Shown here in pieces: positions 1 through 6,307 of a DNA stretch of 6,308 nucleotides (position 1 is the stretch's first letter; the number at the start of each line of letters is the position of its first letter). Below the pieces are notes generated by a model that had not been told where the DNA came from, did not search any database, and was given only the letters and a program-made list of their open reading frames with translations. The stretch spans positions 1 to 6,308 of the forward strand of contig CAJYBL010000095.1 of the NCBI GenBank assembly GCA_913064995.1, given 5' to 3'. The translations under genes and the position numbers were made by a program. This DNA is from an uncultured Alphaproteobacteria bacterium (GTDB lineage: Bacteria > Pseudomonadota > Alphaproteobacteria > Puniceispirillales > Puniceispirillaceae).

Positions 1-632
1 GCGGCCACGGTCGATGGCGCAACGCCACGCCGATCCAGCCCGATGACATTGATCCCGCTAAGCCGCGCCCGATTTCCGGCAGCAATGCAATAAGGGATAA
101 TATCGGCATCAACAAGACTATGCGCACCAACCATCGCGTGTGGGCCAACACGGCACCATTGCTGAACCGCTGAAAAACCGCCAAGCATGACATGATCGCC
201 AATCTTTACATGCCCGCCAAGCGAGGCGTTATTGGCAAAAATGACATTATTGCCAACGACACAATCATGCGCCACGTGTGCCCCCGCAAAAAACAAACCA
301 TGATCACCAATAATCGTTTCCATGGCATCAATGGCAGTTCCCGGATGCATGGTCACATGTTCGCGAATGACGCAATTCTTGCCAATAACCAATCGTGAAG
401 GCTCATTTTCATAACGCGTATGCTGCGGCGCACAACCAATCGCGGCAAAAGGGTAAACCTCACACCCTGCCCCAAGCGATGTATGACCCTCGATCACAAC
501 GTGACTATGAAGTTTAACCCCATCACCAATGACGGCGTCTTCACCAATCACACAATAAGGCCCTATCTTTACATCAGCGCCAATCTTGGCCTTTGCTGCG
601 ATGATTGCAGTTGAATGAATTGTTTGCGTCAT
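1..632 (-). CDS. lpxA: LpxA, acyl-ACP:UDP-GlcNAc O-acyltransferase (3' end off the window)
   Basis: First step of lipid A synthesis in the cytoplasm: LpxA moves a 3-hydroxyacyl chain from acyl carrier protein to position 3 of UDP-GlcNAc. I translated this frame by hand; it is open for 210 codons to the left edge, so about 50 C-terminal residues (helical domain) are missing against the 262-residue E. coli enzyme. Seen directly: hexapeptide repeats of a left-handed beta-helix (IGPYCVIG, IGDGVKLHSHVV), the IREHVTMHPGT block (89-99), AHVAHDC at 118-124 with the catalytic His at 122 (E. coli His125), GGH141, and GNRARLSGINVIGLDRRG (186-203). Alignment to E. coli by a constant offset of 3 shows unusual residues at 71, 73, 157 and 170 (see findings). 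The ATG at 632 lies 3 bases after the fabZ stop, so translation is probably coupled; the Shine-Dalgarno is weak (GGAT). The family call is secure; sugar and chain-length preference are not. Confidence 0.96.
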   Translation of the reverse strand, partial: MTQTIHSTAIIAAKAKIGADVKIGPYCVIGEDAVIGDGVKLHSHVVIEGHTSLGAGCEVYPFAAIGCAPQHTRYENEPSRLVIGKNCVIREHVTMHPGTAIDAMETIIGDHGLFFAGAHVAHDCVVGNNVIFANNASLGGHVKIGDHVMLGGFSAVQQWCRVGPHAMVGAHSLVDADIIPYCIAAGNRARLSGINVIGLDRRGVAPSTVA

Positions 633-635
633 TGC

Positions 636-1094
636 CTAGCGATCCGGATCAACGATCATCGCGCCAAATTCGGCTTCGGCAACAAGCTTGCCAGCCACGT
701 TAGCCGTGCCGGTAAATTTCCACAACGGGCCTTTGGCTACGGTTTTAACAACACGCATTTCGATAACGTCACCAGGTCTTACCGGCTGGCGAAAACGGGC
801 TTTTTCAATGGTTGTGAAAAACACCAATTTACCCGCAGTAAAATCAGGCGTTGTTGCGGCGACCATAACCGATGCTGTTTGTGCAATGGATTCAACAATT
901 AACACCCCGGGCATAACTGGAAAATCGGGAAAATGTCCGGCAAAATAGGGTTCATTGCCACTAACGGCTTTGATTCCTGTCGCTTCGGTATCAGGGATGA
1001 TGTTTTCGACCCTATCAATCAACAAAATTGGCGCTCGGTGGGGAATCAGTTTTTTGATCTCATCAATATTCAAAACATCAATCGTTTCCGCCAT
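636..1094 (-). CDS. fabZ: FabZ, 3-hydroxyacyl-ACP dehydratase
   Basis: Cytoplasmic hot-dog-fold enzyme of type II fatty acid synthesis that dehydrates 3-hydroxyacyl-ACP to trans-2-enoyl-ACP. At 152 residues it has the family's usual length. Visible motifs: the N-terminal PHRAPILLIDRV at 18-29; the active-site segment GHFPDFPVMPGVLIVESIAQ at 53-72, with catalytic His54 and Glu68 at the same numbers as in E. coli FabZ; and KARFRQPVRPGD at 98-109. The ATG start is well fixed: an in-frame TGA lies 24 bases upstream with no other start between, and AAGGA sits 7 bases before the ATG. It stands between lpxD and lpxA, where it competes with those acyltransferases for 3-hydroxyacyl-ACP; co-transcription would let the cell balance phospholipid and lipid A supply. 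Its stop is 3 bases from the lpxA start. FabA is excluded by the motif set and by the neighbourhood. Confidence 0.97.
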   Translation of the reverse strand: MAETIDVLNIDEIKKLIPHRAPILLIDRVENIIPDTEATGIKAVSGNEPYFAGHFPDFPVMPGVLIVESIAQTASVMVAATTPDFTAGKLVFFTTIEKARFRQPVRPGDVIEMRVVKTVAKGPLWKFTGTANVAGKLVAEAEFGAMIVDPDR

Positions 1095-1161
1095 TACCCT
1101 GTCCTTTTGCGATCCTCATTGATCCATACATAGTATAAATCTTGTTTAACTTCACTGCTTA
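1095..1161 (-). other. lpxD-fabZ intergenic gap with a possible weak promoter
   Basis: This 67-base gap is much longer than the 3 to 9 base gaps at the other junctions downstream of bamA. It contains TATACT (minus strand, 1137 to 1132), five of six bases of the -10 consensus, about 38 bases before the fabZ ATG. No convincing -35 hexamer stands 16-18 bases further upstream. There is no hairpin with a T-tract, so no terminator. It may simply be a spacer within the operon; a secondary promoter for fabZ-lpxA is only a possibility. Confidence 0.3.
1102..1106 (-). promoter_or_regulatory. Ribosome binding site of fabZ
   Basis: AAGGA on the minus strand ends 7 bases before the fabZ ATG at 1094. It is a well-placed Shine-Dalgarno sequence and, with the in-frame stop just upstream, decides the fabZ start. 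Confidence 0.75.
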
Positions 1162-2178
1162 TTATGATTTGGACGCTTTCGGCGTGCCAAGCCGTCTTAA
1201 TGCTGCCTGCTCGCGCCAGAACTGGCGTTTTGACATGGCTGGAAAGCCGGCGACCTGATCACCGTCTTCGATGTCTTTTGTGACGCCGCTTCGCGCTGTT
1301 AACACGGCACCATCACCAATCTTCACATGCGGGGCAATGCCAACCTGCCCCCCCATTACGACATCTTCTCCAACCTTAACACTTCCCGAAATGCCACATT
1401 GACCGGCAATGATTGATCTTGCACCGATTGTTACGTTATGGGCGATGTGACATAAATTATCCATCATCACATGCGCGCCGATATGGGTATTGCCAAGGCT
1501 GCCACGGTCAATTGCGCAGCCGCTGCCAATTGAGACAAAATCATCAATCACTACAAGACCAATGTGCGGTAATTTAACAACCCCATCATCGGTCATTTCA
1601 AAACCAAAACCGGCCGCGCCAAGAACGCTGCCAGCACCAATATCACCCCCATTACCAATCAAACAATGCGACAGAACGCTGTTTGACCGGATATAACAAT
1701 CCTCACCAACCTTAACCCCAGCATGTAAGACAACACCAGCTTCAACAACAGTTCCCGCTCCAATCACAACTTGAGGCATGATGGTCGCAGACGGGTGAAT
1801 GGTGGCAGTGTCGGCAATTTCTGCCATTGGCGAGACACCAGTAGTACCATGATCGACCGGCGCAGCAGTAACAAGATGCGCCAAAGCATGGGCAAATCCG
1901 ATCCGCGGTGATGCAACGATCAAACAACAGTTGGCCGGATCAATCAGTGGCAAACAGGCTTGATTCGTAATCACAACAGCCGATTCTACGGACAGTGTTT
2001 TGGCCAGATCCGGATCAGATTGATAAATCAGTGAAAATGGTTTCGCCGAGTCAAAGGATTCAATATCATTGATCACAATCTGATCCGGCCCGTATAGATC
2101 AGTCGCGCCGATGATTTTCGCAAGATCGGCGGCCGTCACATCTTTGGCAATTTGGTAATATACAGTGTTGATGGACAT
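1162..2178 (-). CDS. lpxD: LpxD, UDP-3-O-(3-hydroxyacyl)glucosamine N-acyltransferase
   Basis: Third step of lipid A synthesis: LpxD transfers a 3-hydroxyacyl chain from ACP to the 2-amino group of UDP-3-O-acylglucosamine, in the cytoplasm. The 338 residues match the usual 340-350. Domains seen: an N-terminal uridine-binding domain (about 1-105, including ASPRIGFAHALAHL at 89-102), a left-handed beta-helix of hexapeptide repeats (about 118-300), and a C-terminal helix with AGFPAMSKRQFWRE (310-323). Family motifs are GAAGFGFE (187-194), IDRGSLG (223-229) and DNLCHIAHNV (240-249), where His247 corresponds to catalytic His239 of E. coli. The segment aligned with the E. coli chain-length methionines (Met290, Met292) reads SGVTKDI (297-303), so both are replaced by Gly298 and Thr300; many LpxDs look like this, so it does not by itself tell chain length. 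The ATG is preceded by AGGGGA overlapping the skp stop, with a 9-base gap to skp. Confidence 0.97.
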   Translation of the reverse strand: MSINTVYYQIAKDVTAADLAKIIGATDLYGPDQIVINDIESFDSAKPFSLIYQSDPDLAKTLSVESAVVITNQACLPLIDPANCCLIVASPRIGFAHALAHLVTAAPVDHGTTGVSPMAEIADTATIHPSATIMPQVVIGAGTVVEAGVVLHAGVKVGEDCYIRSNSVLSHCLIGNGGDIGAGSVLGAAGFGFEMTDDGVVKLPHIGLVVIDDFVSIGSGCAIDRGSLGNTHIGAHVMMDNLCHIAHNVTIGARSIIAGQCGISGSVKVGEDVVMGGQVGIAPHVKIGDGAVLTARSGVTKDIEDGDQVAGFPAMSKRQFWREQAALRRLGTPKASKS

Positions 2179-2183
2179 GAAAA

Positions 2184-2189
2184 TCCCCT
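2184..2189 (-). promoter_or_regulatory. Ribosome binding site of lpxD, overlapping the skp stop codon
   Basis: AGGGGA on the minus strand ends 5 bases before the lpxD ATG and shares its first two bases with the TAG stop of skp. The overlap favours translational coupling of lpxD to skp. Confidence 0.7.
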
Positions 2190-2796
2190 ATTGCGCAACC
2201 GGTTTCTTGATTTCAACCTCGATGCGGGCGTTTTTGGTGCGTTCATTCAAGCGCGTCAACACCTCATCCGAAATATTTAGATGCGGTAAGAAAATTACAC
2301 TCGCGTCACGTTTTAGAATTAGGTCAATTTCGCGTTCACTAGCAATTTTTGTAATCACTTCCATCGCCAGCCTACGGATATCACTCAATGCTTTTTGATA
2401 GGCGTTATCAATTGACTGTCTTTTATATTGGATTTCTTTCTGCACCGATGAAACACGCGCCTGAAACTCGGTAACAAGCTTGTCATATTCGTCTTTTGCC
2501 ACAAGCTCACGCTTGGCGAGAAGGTCACGTTCGCTTTGCTGCAAATCCACCTCAATTGCCCGAAATTCTTCTTGAAATTTTGCGCGCTGACCATCTAGCA
2601 ATTCACGAACGCGGTTATTGGCATCAGCAGCGCGTAAAACTCCTTCTATATCAACAAGGGCAATCCGTTTCACCTCCATTGATTTTTCGGCTGCTGGCGT
2701 GGTTGTGTTAGTCTGGGCAAAGCTAAAGGGTGCAAAACCAATTAAAGCAATCATGTAAAGCAAAAGGTTGATCGGGGCCAAACGTGTTTTTTTCAT
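2188..2796 (-). CDS. skp: Skp/OmpH-family periplasmic chaperone
   Basis: Periplasmic holdase chaperone that binds unfolded outer-membrane proteins leaving the Sec translocon and carries them to the BAM complex; in E. coli it is a trimer with long coiled-coil arms. The 202-residue product has a signal peptide (MKKTR charged start, hydrophobic segment about 9-24, likely cleavage after SFA at 25-27). The mature part shows the OmpH pattern: a beta strand IALVDIEGVLR (45-55), a long charged helical region (about 62-150, rich in E, K, Q and R) forming the arm, then the returning body segment with ASEREIDLILKRDASVIFLP (152-171) and the C-terminal NISDEVLTRLN (174-184), a typical family ending. It is somewhat longer than E. 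coli Skp (161 aa), partly through a Thr/Ala-rich linker after the signal peptide. It lies 5 bases after bamA and 9 before lpxD, the standard position; its own Shine-Dalgarno is weak, so coupling to bamA is likely. Confidence 0.94.
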   Translation of the reverse strand: MKKTRLAPINLLLYMIALIGFAPFSFAQTNTTTPAAEKSMEVKRIALVDIEGVLRAADANNRVRELLDGQRAKFQEEFRAIEVDLQQSERDLLAKRELVAKDEYDKLVTEFQARVSSVQKEIQYKRQSIDNAYQKALSDIRRLAMEVITKIASEREIDLILKRDASVIFLPHLNISDEVLTRLNERTKNARIEVEIKKPVAQ

Positions 2797-2801
2797 AATG
2801 C

Positions 2802-5081
2802 CTACAGCCTAGTTCCAATATTGAACTGGAAGGTTTTTGCCGTGTCGTGCGCCATTTTTGACAGTGGTTTTGCCCAAGAAAATGATAATGGACCAATGGC
2901 TGTACTCCAGAAAACACCAACGCCCGCACTTACCCGCATTTGCGCAGCATTTGGCTTGGTTACGCCTGATGGATAGTCGGTCCCCCACAATGATCCAAAA
3001 TCGGTGAACACCGTCCAGCGAAAACCAGTATCCTTATTAAGACCAAGGTTCGAAACCACCTCAAAGGAACCAGCATACATCTTGTTGCCGCCAACAGCGT
3101 CAGACGATCCCGTGTCACGCGGCCCGATACCACCAGACCCAAAACCACGAATATTACGTCCACCAAGATTGAAACGCTGCGACTGCGTTACCTTATCGCC
3201 AAGACCACTGACATAACCAAGCTTACCAGACACACCAAGAATAACTGATTCAAACAATAACGGTTTGTAATAGGCTGCGCTAAGCTTTGTTCGCAAAAAC
3301 TTAACATCGCCGCCAAAACCAGCCAATGTTTCATCCATTTCCAAGAGAAAGCCTTCAGTCGGATCAAACCGGCTATCTCTTGTATCTCTCGACAGAACAT
3401 AATTAAGCGAAGAGAGAAGACGGGTTTCGCCCGCCTCGCCGGTGCTCGATGTGGCTGTGGTTGAGGAAACCGTTGTTTTGGACTGGCTTAGCTCATAGTT
3501 CAAACGGTGGAAAACATCGCGTGCCGCTGAAAAGCCAACACCAAGCGACAATCCTGTTTGATTTATGGTCGTCTCATCAGATTTGTTCTTTGTGTTAAAG
3601 ACATCAAAACTGCCAGTTAAGTTCCGTCCAAATAGATAAGGCTCGGTCAGACCTAAATTGAAATTTGTTTCGGTTCCCGATGTTGAGAGAGATGCGCTGG
3701 CCCTGCGGCCAGTGCCAAGAAAATTACGTTCGTTAATACCCAATGACAGACTCGATTTATCCAATGATGAATAGCCAAGGCCAATTGAAAAATCACCTGT
3801 TGATTGTTCTTCGACAGTAACTCTTGTAATCGTTTGCTCAGGGCTTGACCCTCTGAGGGTCGCAACCTTTACATCTCTGAAAAATCCAAGATTCCTGACA
3901 TTTCGAACAGAACGGTCGATTTTTAGCTGGTTATATGCATCACCTTCGGCAATTTCAAATTCGCGTCTGATCACACGATCCATTGTGCGCGCATTATCGA
4001 CAAATTCGATCCGCTCGATAAAATTCCGGCGTGCCTTATCAATCGCGATGGCAATGTCTAATGTCGCTGTTTCCGGGTTAGTCTTGATTGCAGGCGTCAC
4101 ATTCACAAATGCATAGCCGTATGCCCCCAGCCGATTTGAAATATCAAGAAGACCCTGCTCAAGAGCCCGAACGTCATACCATTTATCATCGCCAAATTCA
4201 AAGATTTGCCGTAATTCATCTGTATCAACACCACTGATCTCACTGGCAACGCTGATCGTGCCAACTTGATAGCGTATGCCCTCATTCACAAGAAAGCTTA
4301 TGGCAAAACCGCTGCGGTCAGGCAGTAGACCGCCGCGAGCACGATCAACGGTAATATCGGCATAGCCACGCGCTAAATAGAATTGCCGCAAAAGGCGAAC
4401 ATCATAATCGAGCCGCCCCTCATCATATTTGTCATTGGACGCAAGAAACGCCCACCAGCGCGACTCACGACTGGCAATTGCCTGACGCAATGCCTGATCG
4501 CTAAATGATTTATTGCCCGAAAATGTAATCGAGTTGATTTTGATCAGTGGCCCTTCATTCACTTCAAACACCAAGTCAACACGGTTTTCGTCAAGCTGAA
4601 TGATTTTGGGTTCGATCACGGCAGCAAAACGCCCACCAGCGCGATAAACGTCAATCAACTGACGTGTCGCATCAATGGCCACTTTTCGGTTAAAGACACG
4701 CCGCGGCTGTACATCAATGGCTTCAAGCAATCGATCATCCGAAATAGCGTCATTGCCCTCAATATTCACTCGATTAATAATCGGGTTTTCAACAACGCGG
4801 ATGATAAGAACGCTTCCGTCCATATCCAGTTTGATATCTTGAAATAAATTGGTGTCATAAAGCCGCGCAAGCGCATTACTTAACGACCCGGGCGATGTCA
4901 GATCACCAACTCGAACCGATAAATAGGATTGCACAGTGCCAGCTGCAACTCGGCGGTTTCCCTCTACCCGAATCTCTGAGATGCGAACGGAGTCCTGGGA
5001 CACCTGCGCCACACTGGATTGGATTGTCGTGAAAACGAGGAATAACCCCAATATAAAACCACATAGATCATGACGACGCAT
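2802..5081 (-). CDS. bamA: BamA, outer-membrane protein assembly factor (Omp85 family)
   Basis: Central subunit of the BAM complex, which folds and inserts beta-barrel proteins into the outer membrane. From the ATG at 5081 the product is 759 residues: a signal peptide (1-25, cleavage after SVA), five POTRA domains (about 31-98, 99-177, 178-266, 267-347 and 351-427, recognisable by repeated I..I.FxGN-type strands and L..ID/GY turns), and a 16-stranded barrel (about 428-759). The Omp85 loop-6 signature IRGF is at 644-647 with Arg645, followed by GSGGIGPRD as in other BamAs. A reading from TTG at 5108 would add nine residues (LSYLGSENS) before the signal peptide; I reject it because TTG has no Shine-Dalgarno, whereas GGAA lies 6 bases before the ATG and the signal peptide then begins properly with MRRH. 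The last residues are FQFNIGTRL, so the C-terminal residue is Leu where BamA usually has Phe or Trp (see findings). skp follows after 5 bases. Confidence 0.97.
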   Translation of the reverse strand: MRRHDLCGFILGLFLVFTTIQSSVAQVSQDSVRISEIRVEGNRRVAAGTVQSYLSVRVGDLTSPGSLSNALARLYDTNLFQDIKLDMDGSVLIIRVVENPIINRVNIEGNDAISDDRLLEAIDVQPRRVFNRKVAIDATRQLIDVYRAGGRFAAVIEPKIIQLDENRVDLVFEVNEGPLIKINSITFSGNKSFSDQALRQAIASRESRWWAFLASNDKYDEGRLDYDVRLLRQFYLARGYADITVDRARGGLLPDRSGFAISFLVNEGIRYQVGTISVASEISGVDTDELRQIFEFGDDKWYDVRALEQGLLDISNRLGAYGYAFVNVTPAIKTNPETATLDIAIAIDKARRNFIERIEFVDNARTMDRVIRREFEIAEGDAYNQLKIDRSVRNVRNLGFFRDVKVATLRGSSPEQTITRVTVEEQSTGDFSIGLGYSSLDKSSLSLGINERNFLGTGRRASASLSTSGTETNFNLGLTEPYLFGRNLTGSFDVFNTKNKSDETTINQTGLSLGVGFSAARDVFHRLNYELSQSKTTVSSTTATSSTGEAGETRLLSSLNYVLSRDTRDSRFDPTEGFLLEMDETLAGFGGDVKFLRTKLSAAYYKPLLFESVILGVSGKLGYVSGLGDKVTQSQRFNLGGRNIRGFGSGGIGPRDTGSSDAVGGNKMYAGSFEVVSNLGLNKDTGFRWTVFTDFGSLWGTDYPSGVTKPNAAQMRVSAGVGVFWSTAIGPLSFSWAKPLSKMAHDTAKTFQFNIGTRL

Positions 5082-5087
5082 TGAATT

Positions 5088-5091
5088 TTCC
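5088..5091 (-). promoter_or_regulatory. Ribosome binding site deciding the bamA start
   Basis: GGAA on the minus strand stands 6 bases before the ATG at 5081. The competing TTG at 5108 is preceded by pyrimidine-rich sequence (TTTTCCTGC) with no Shine-Dalgarno match. Confidence 0.55.
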
Positions 5092-5159
5092 GATCCCAAG
5101 TAAGACAAGCAGGAAAACTATAGACAGCCTGACGGCTTAGCGAAAGCCTTACAATGCTC

Positions 5160-5183
5160 TAATTGTCAATTAAATCGTCAATT
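5160..5183. repeat. Palindrome plus 12-base direct repeat upstream of bamA
   Basis: On the minus strand, TAATTGACAATTA (5172 to 5160) is a perfect 6+1+6 inverted repeat. The heptamer AATTGAC inside it (5171 to 5165) recurs exactly 12 bases away (5183 to 5177), so two copies lie on roughly the same face of the helix. The arrangement resembles an operator, but I recognise no specific regulator's site, and in AT-rich DNA a 6-base arm can arise by chance. Confidence 0.45.
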
Positions 5184-5224
5184 TTACCTTTTAAACCAGA
5201 TAGAAACACGCCATTTTGTCAGCA

Positions 5225-6307
5225 TTACTGAAATAGACGCATTACATCGGTAACGACAAGAAACAGCGTTAAACCCATTAAAATGGCGATCCCGCCCCGC
5301 ATTAATACCGCCTGAAACCAGACTGGCAACGGTTTCCCGCGAAGCGCTTCAAGGAAAAAGAAGGTAAGATGACCTCCATCAAGCGCCGGAACAGGCAAAA
5401 GGTTGATCAGTCCAAGATTGATTGAAATGACCGCTGTCAAGAGGATAAAGGGAACAAGGCCCTGATTCAAAACCGCACCCGAAATTTCGGCAATCCGAAC
5501 TGGTCCACCTATCTCACCTTGTTGCATATTGCCGGTGATAGCGCGGCCAAGGCTACGCAAAATCACCACAGACATATGAAACGCGTCAGATGACGCCGCC
5601 ACGACTGCCGCTGTTGGGCCGAGTTTTTGAATTTCACCAACCGGCGGCGATTTTACCCCTAAAACGCCAATATCAATCTGCAACTGTTCATTAAATTGTG
5701 CCGCAGGCTTTATGTTTAGATTGAGTTCACGACCGTCACGAAGAATGACAAACCGTAAATCCCTATTTGGGCTTTCAACAACAAGCCCGCGCATATCATT
5801 AAAATCCCGAACACCAACACCATCGATTTCGATCACCTTATCGCCCGGCTTTAGGCCGGCGCTGGCCGCTGGCATGTTTGGCATCACATCGCCAATCACC
5901 GCTGGCAGAATTTGTTTGCCAACCGCCATATAGACAACCGCAAAAAGGAAAATGCCAAGAATGAAATTGGCTATAGGTCCCGCCGAGACAATCGCCATGC
6001 GCCAATAAAGTCCAGCATTACTGAAACTGCCCTCAACGCCTGTATCATCGGCAGATGGTGTGCTGGCGGCATCATCATCACCGCGCATCTTGACATAACC
6101 ACCAAGCGGAATGGCTGAGATACGCCATCTTGTTCCAGTTTTGGCTGTCCACCCATAAATTTCAGGGCCAAAGCCGATTGAAAAAACATCAACCACGACA
6201 CCGGCTTTTCGTGCCACCCAATAGTGACCAAGCTCGTGAAAATAGACCACCGGTGTAATTAACAGTAAAAAGCCAAGAATAAGATCGGTAAAGCCGCGTT
6301 CGGGCAT
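5225..6307 (-). CDS. rseP: RseP/MmpA-type site-2 intramembrane zinc metalloprotease
   Basis: M50-family inner-membrane protease that cleaves transmembrane segments of anti-sigma factors (RseA in E. coli, which releases the envelope stress sigma factor) and leftover signal peptides. The 360 residues show the zinc-binding HELGH at 24-28 in the first membrane segment (about 9-29), FSIGFG (42-47), PLGGYVKMRG (67-76), a second membrane segment with SAGPIANF (108-115), one PDZ domain (about 136-215, with SAGLKPGDKVIEIDG at 149-163), and a third segment leading to NLLPVPALDGG (302-312) carrying the third zinc ligand Asp310. A fourth segment ends the protein. E. coli RseP has 450 residues and two PDZ domains; the short single-PDZ form resembles alphaproteobacterial MmpA. 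The ATG lies one base from the edge, so its ribosome binding site, or an earlier start, cannot be seen; the 23 residues before HELGH match the family, so this start is plausible. bamA follows after 143 bases. Confidence 0.94.
   Translation of the reverse strand: MPERGFTDLILGFLLLITPVVYFHELGHYWVARKAGVVVDVFSIGFGPEIYGWTAKTGTRWRISAIPLGGYVKMRGDDDAASTPSADDTGVEGSFSNAGLYWRMAIVSAGPIANFILGIFLFAVVYMAVGKQILPAVIGDVMPNMPAASAGLKPGDKVIEIDGVGVRDFNDMRGLVVESPNRDLRFVILRDGRELNLNIKPAAQFNEQLQIDIGVLGVKSPPVGEIQKLGPTAAVVAASSDAFHMSVVILRSLGRAITGNMQQGEIGGPVRIAEISGAVLNQGLVPFILLTAVISINLGLINLLPVPALDGGHLTFFFLEALRGKPLPVWFQAVLMRGGIAILMGLTLFLVVTDVMRLFQ

Larger units (their letters stand above)
5082..5224 (-). promoter_or_regulatory. 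rseP-bamA intergenic region, probable bamA promoter region
   Basis: This 143-base gap is the largest non-coding stretch in the window and is AT-rich on its rseP-proximal side. Seen on the minus strand: a consensus -35 hexamer TTGACA (5169 to 5164) inside a palindrome, and TATAGT (5122 to 5117), a five-of-six match to the -10 consensus, 36 bases before the bamA ATG. The two are about 41 bases apart, so they are not one sigma70-type promoter, and no good -10 lies 16-18 bases after TTGACA. Two short overlapping hairpins (5134-5148 and 5126-5137) share one arm. No Rho-independent terminator for rseP is visible. In E. coli a promoter for bamA lies at the equivalent place, so a promoter here is plausible, but its exact elements are not established. 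Confidence 0.45.

Noticed and set aside
1..614. Plus-strand open frames at 192-398 and 420-614
   Set aside because: They are the antisense of lpxA; the hexapeptide codons of the beta-helix give long stop-free stretches on the other strand. The products have no plausible domain.
615..948. Plus-strand open frames of 86-95 codons across fabZ
   Set aside because: They are antisense to a fully recognisable fabZ, overlap each other in different frames, show no family motif and are rich in residues typical of reversed coding frames.
1300..1760. Recurrent CACCAATC / GCCAAT-like words on the plus strand of lpxD (and again in lpxA), looking like a dispersed DNA repeat
   Set aside because: They are the reverse complement of codons for I-G-x-G and similar turns of the hexapeptide repeats, so they reflect protein structure, not a DNA repeat or CRISPR array.
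1742..1927. Cysteine-rich minus-strand frame of 61 codons inside lpxD, resembling a small metal-binding protein
   Set aside because: It is a shifted frame of lpxD. The Cys comes from Gly/Ala/Val-rich lpxD codons read out of frame; there is no spaced Cys motif pattern, and lpxD itself is intact here.
5117..5169. TTGACA and TATAGT upstream of bamA read as one promoter
   Set aside because: The spacing is about 41 bases, against 16-18 needed for a sigma70-type promoter; they are listed only as separate elements.
5191..5214. Seven-codon mini frame (MACFYLV) just after rseP that could be a leader peptide
   Set aside because: It has no Shine-Dalgarno sequence and no run of one regulatory amino acid, and such a short frame is expected by chance.
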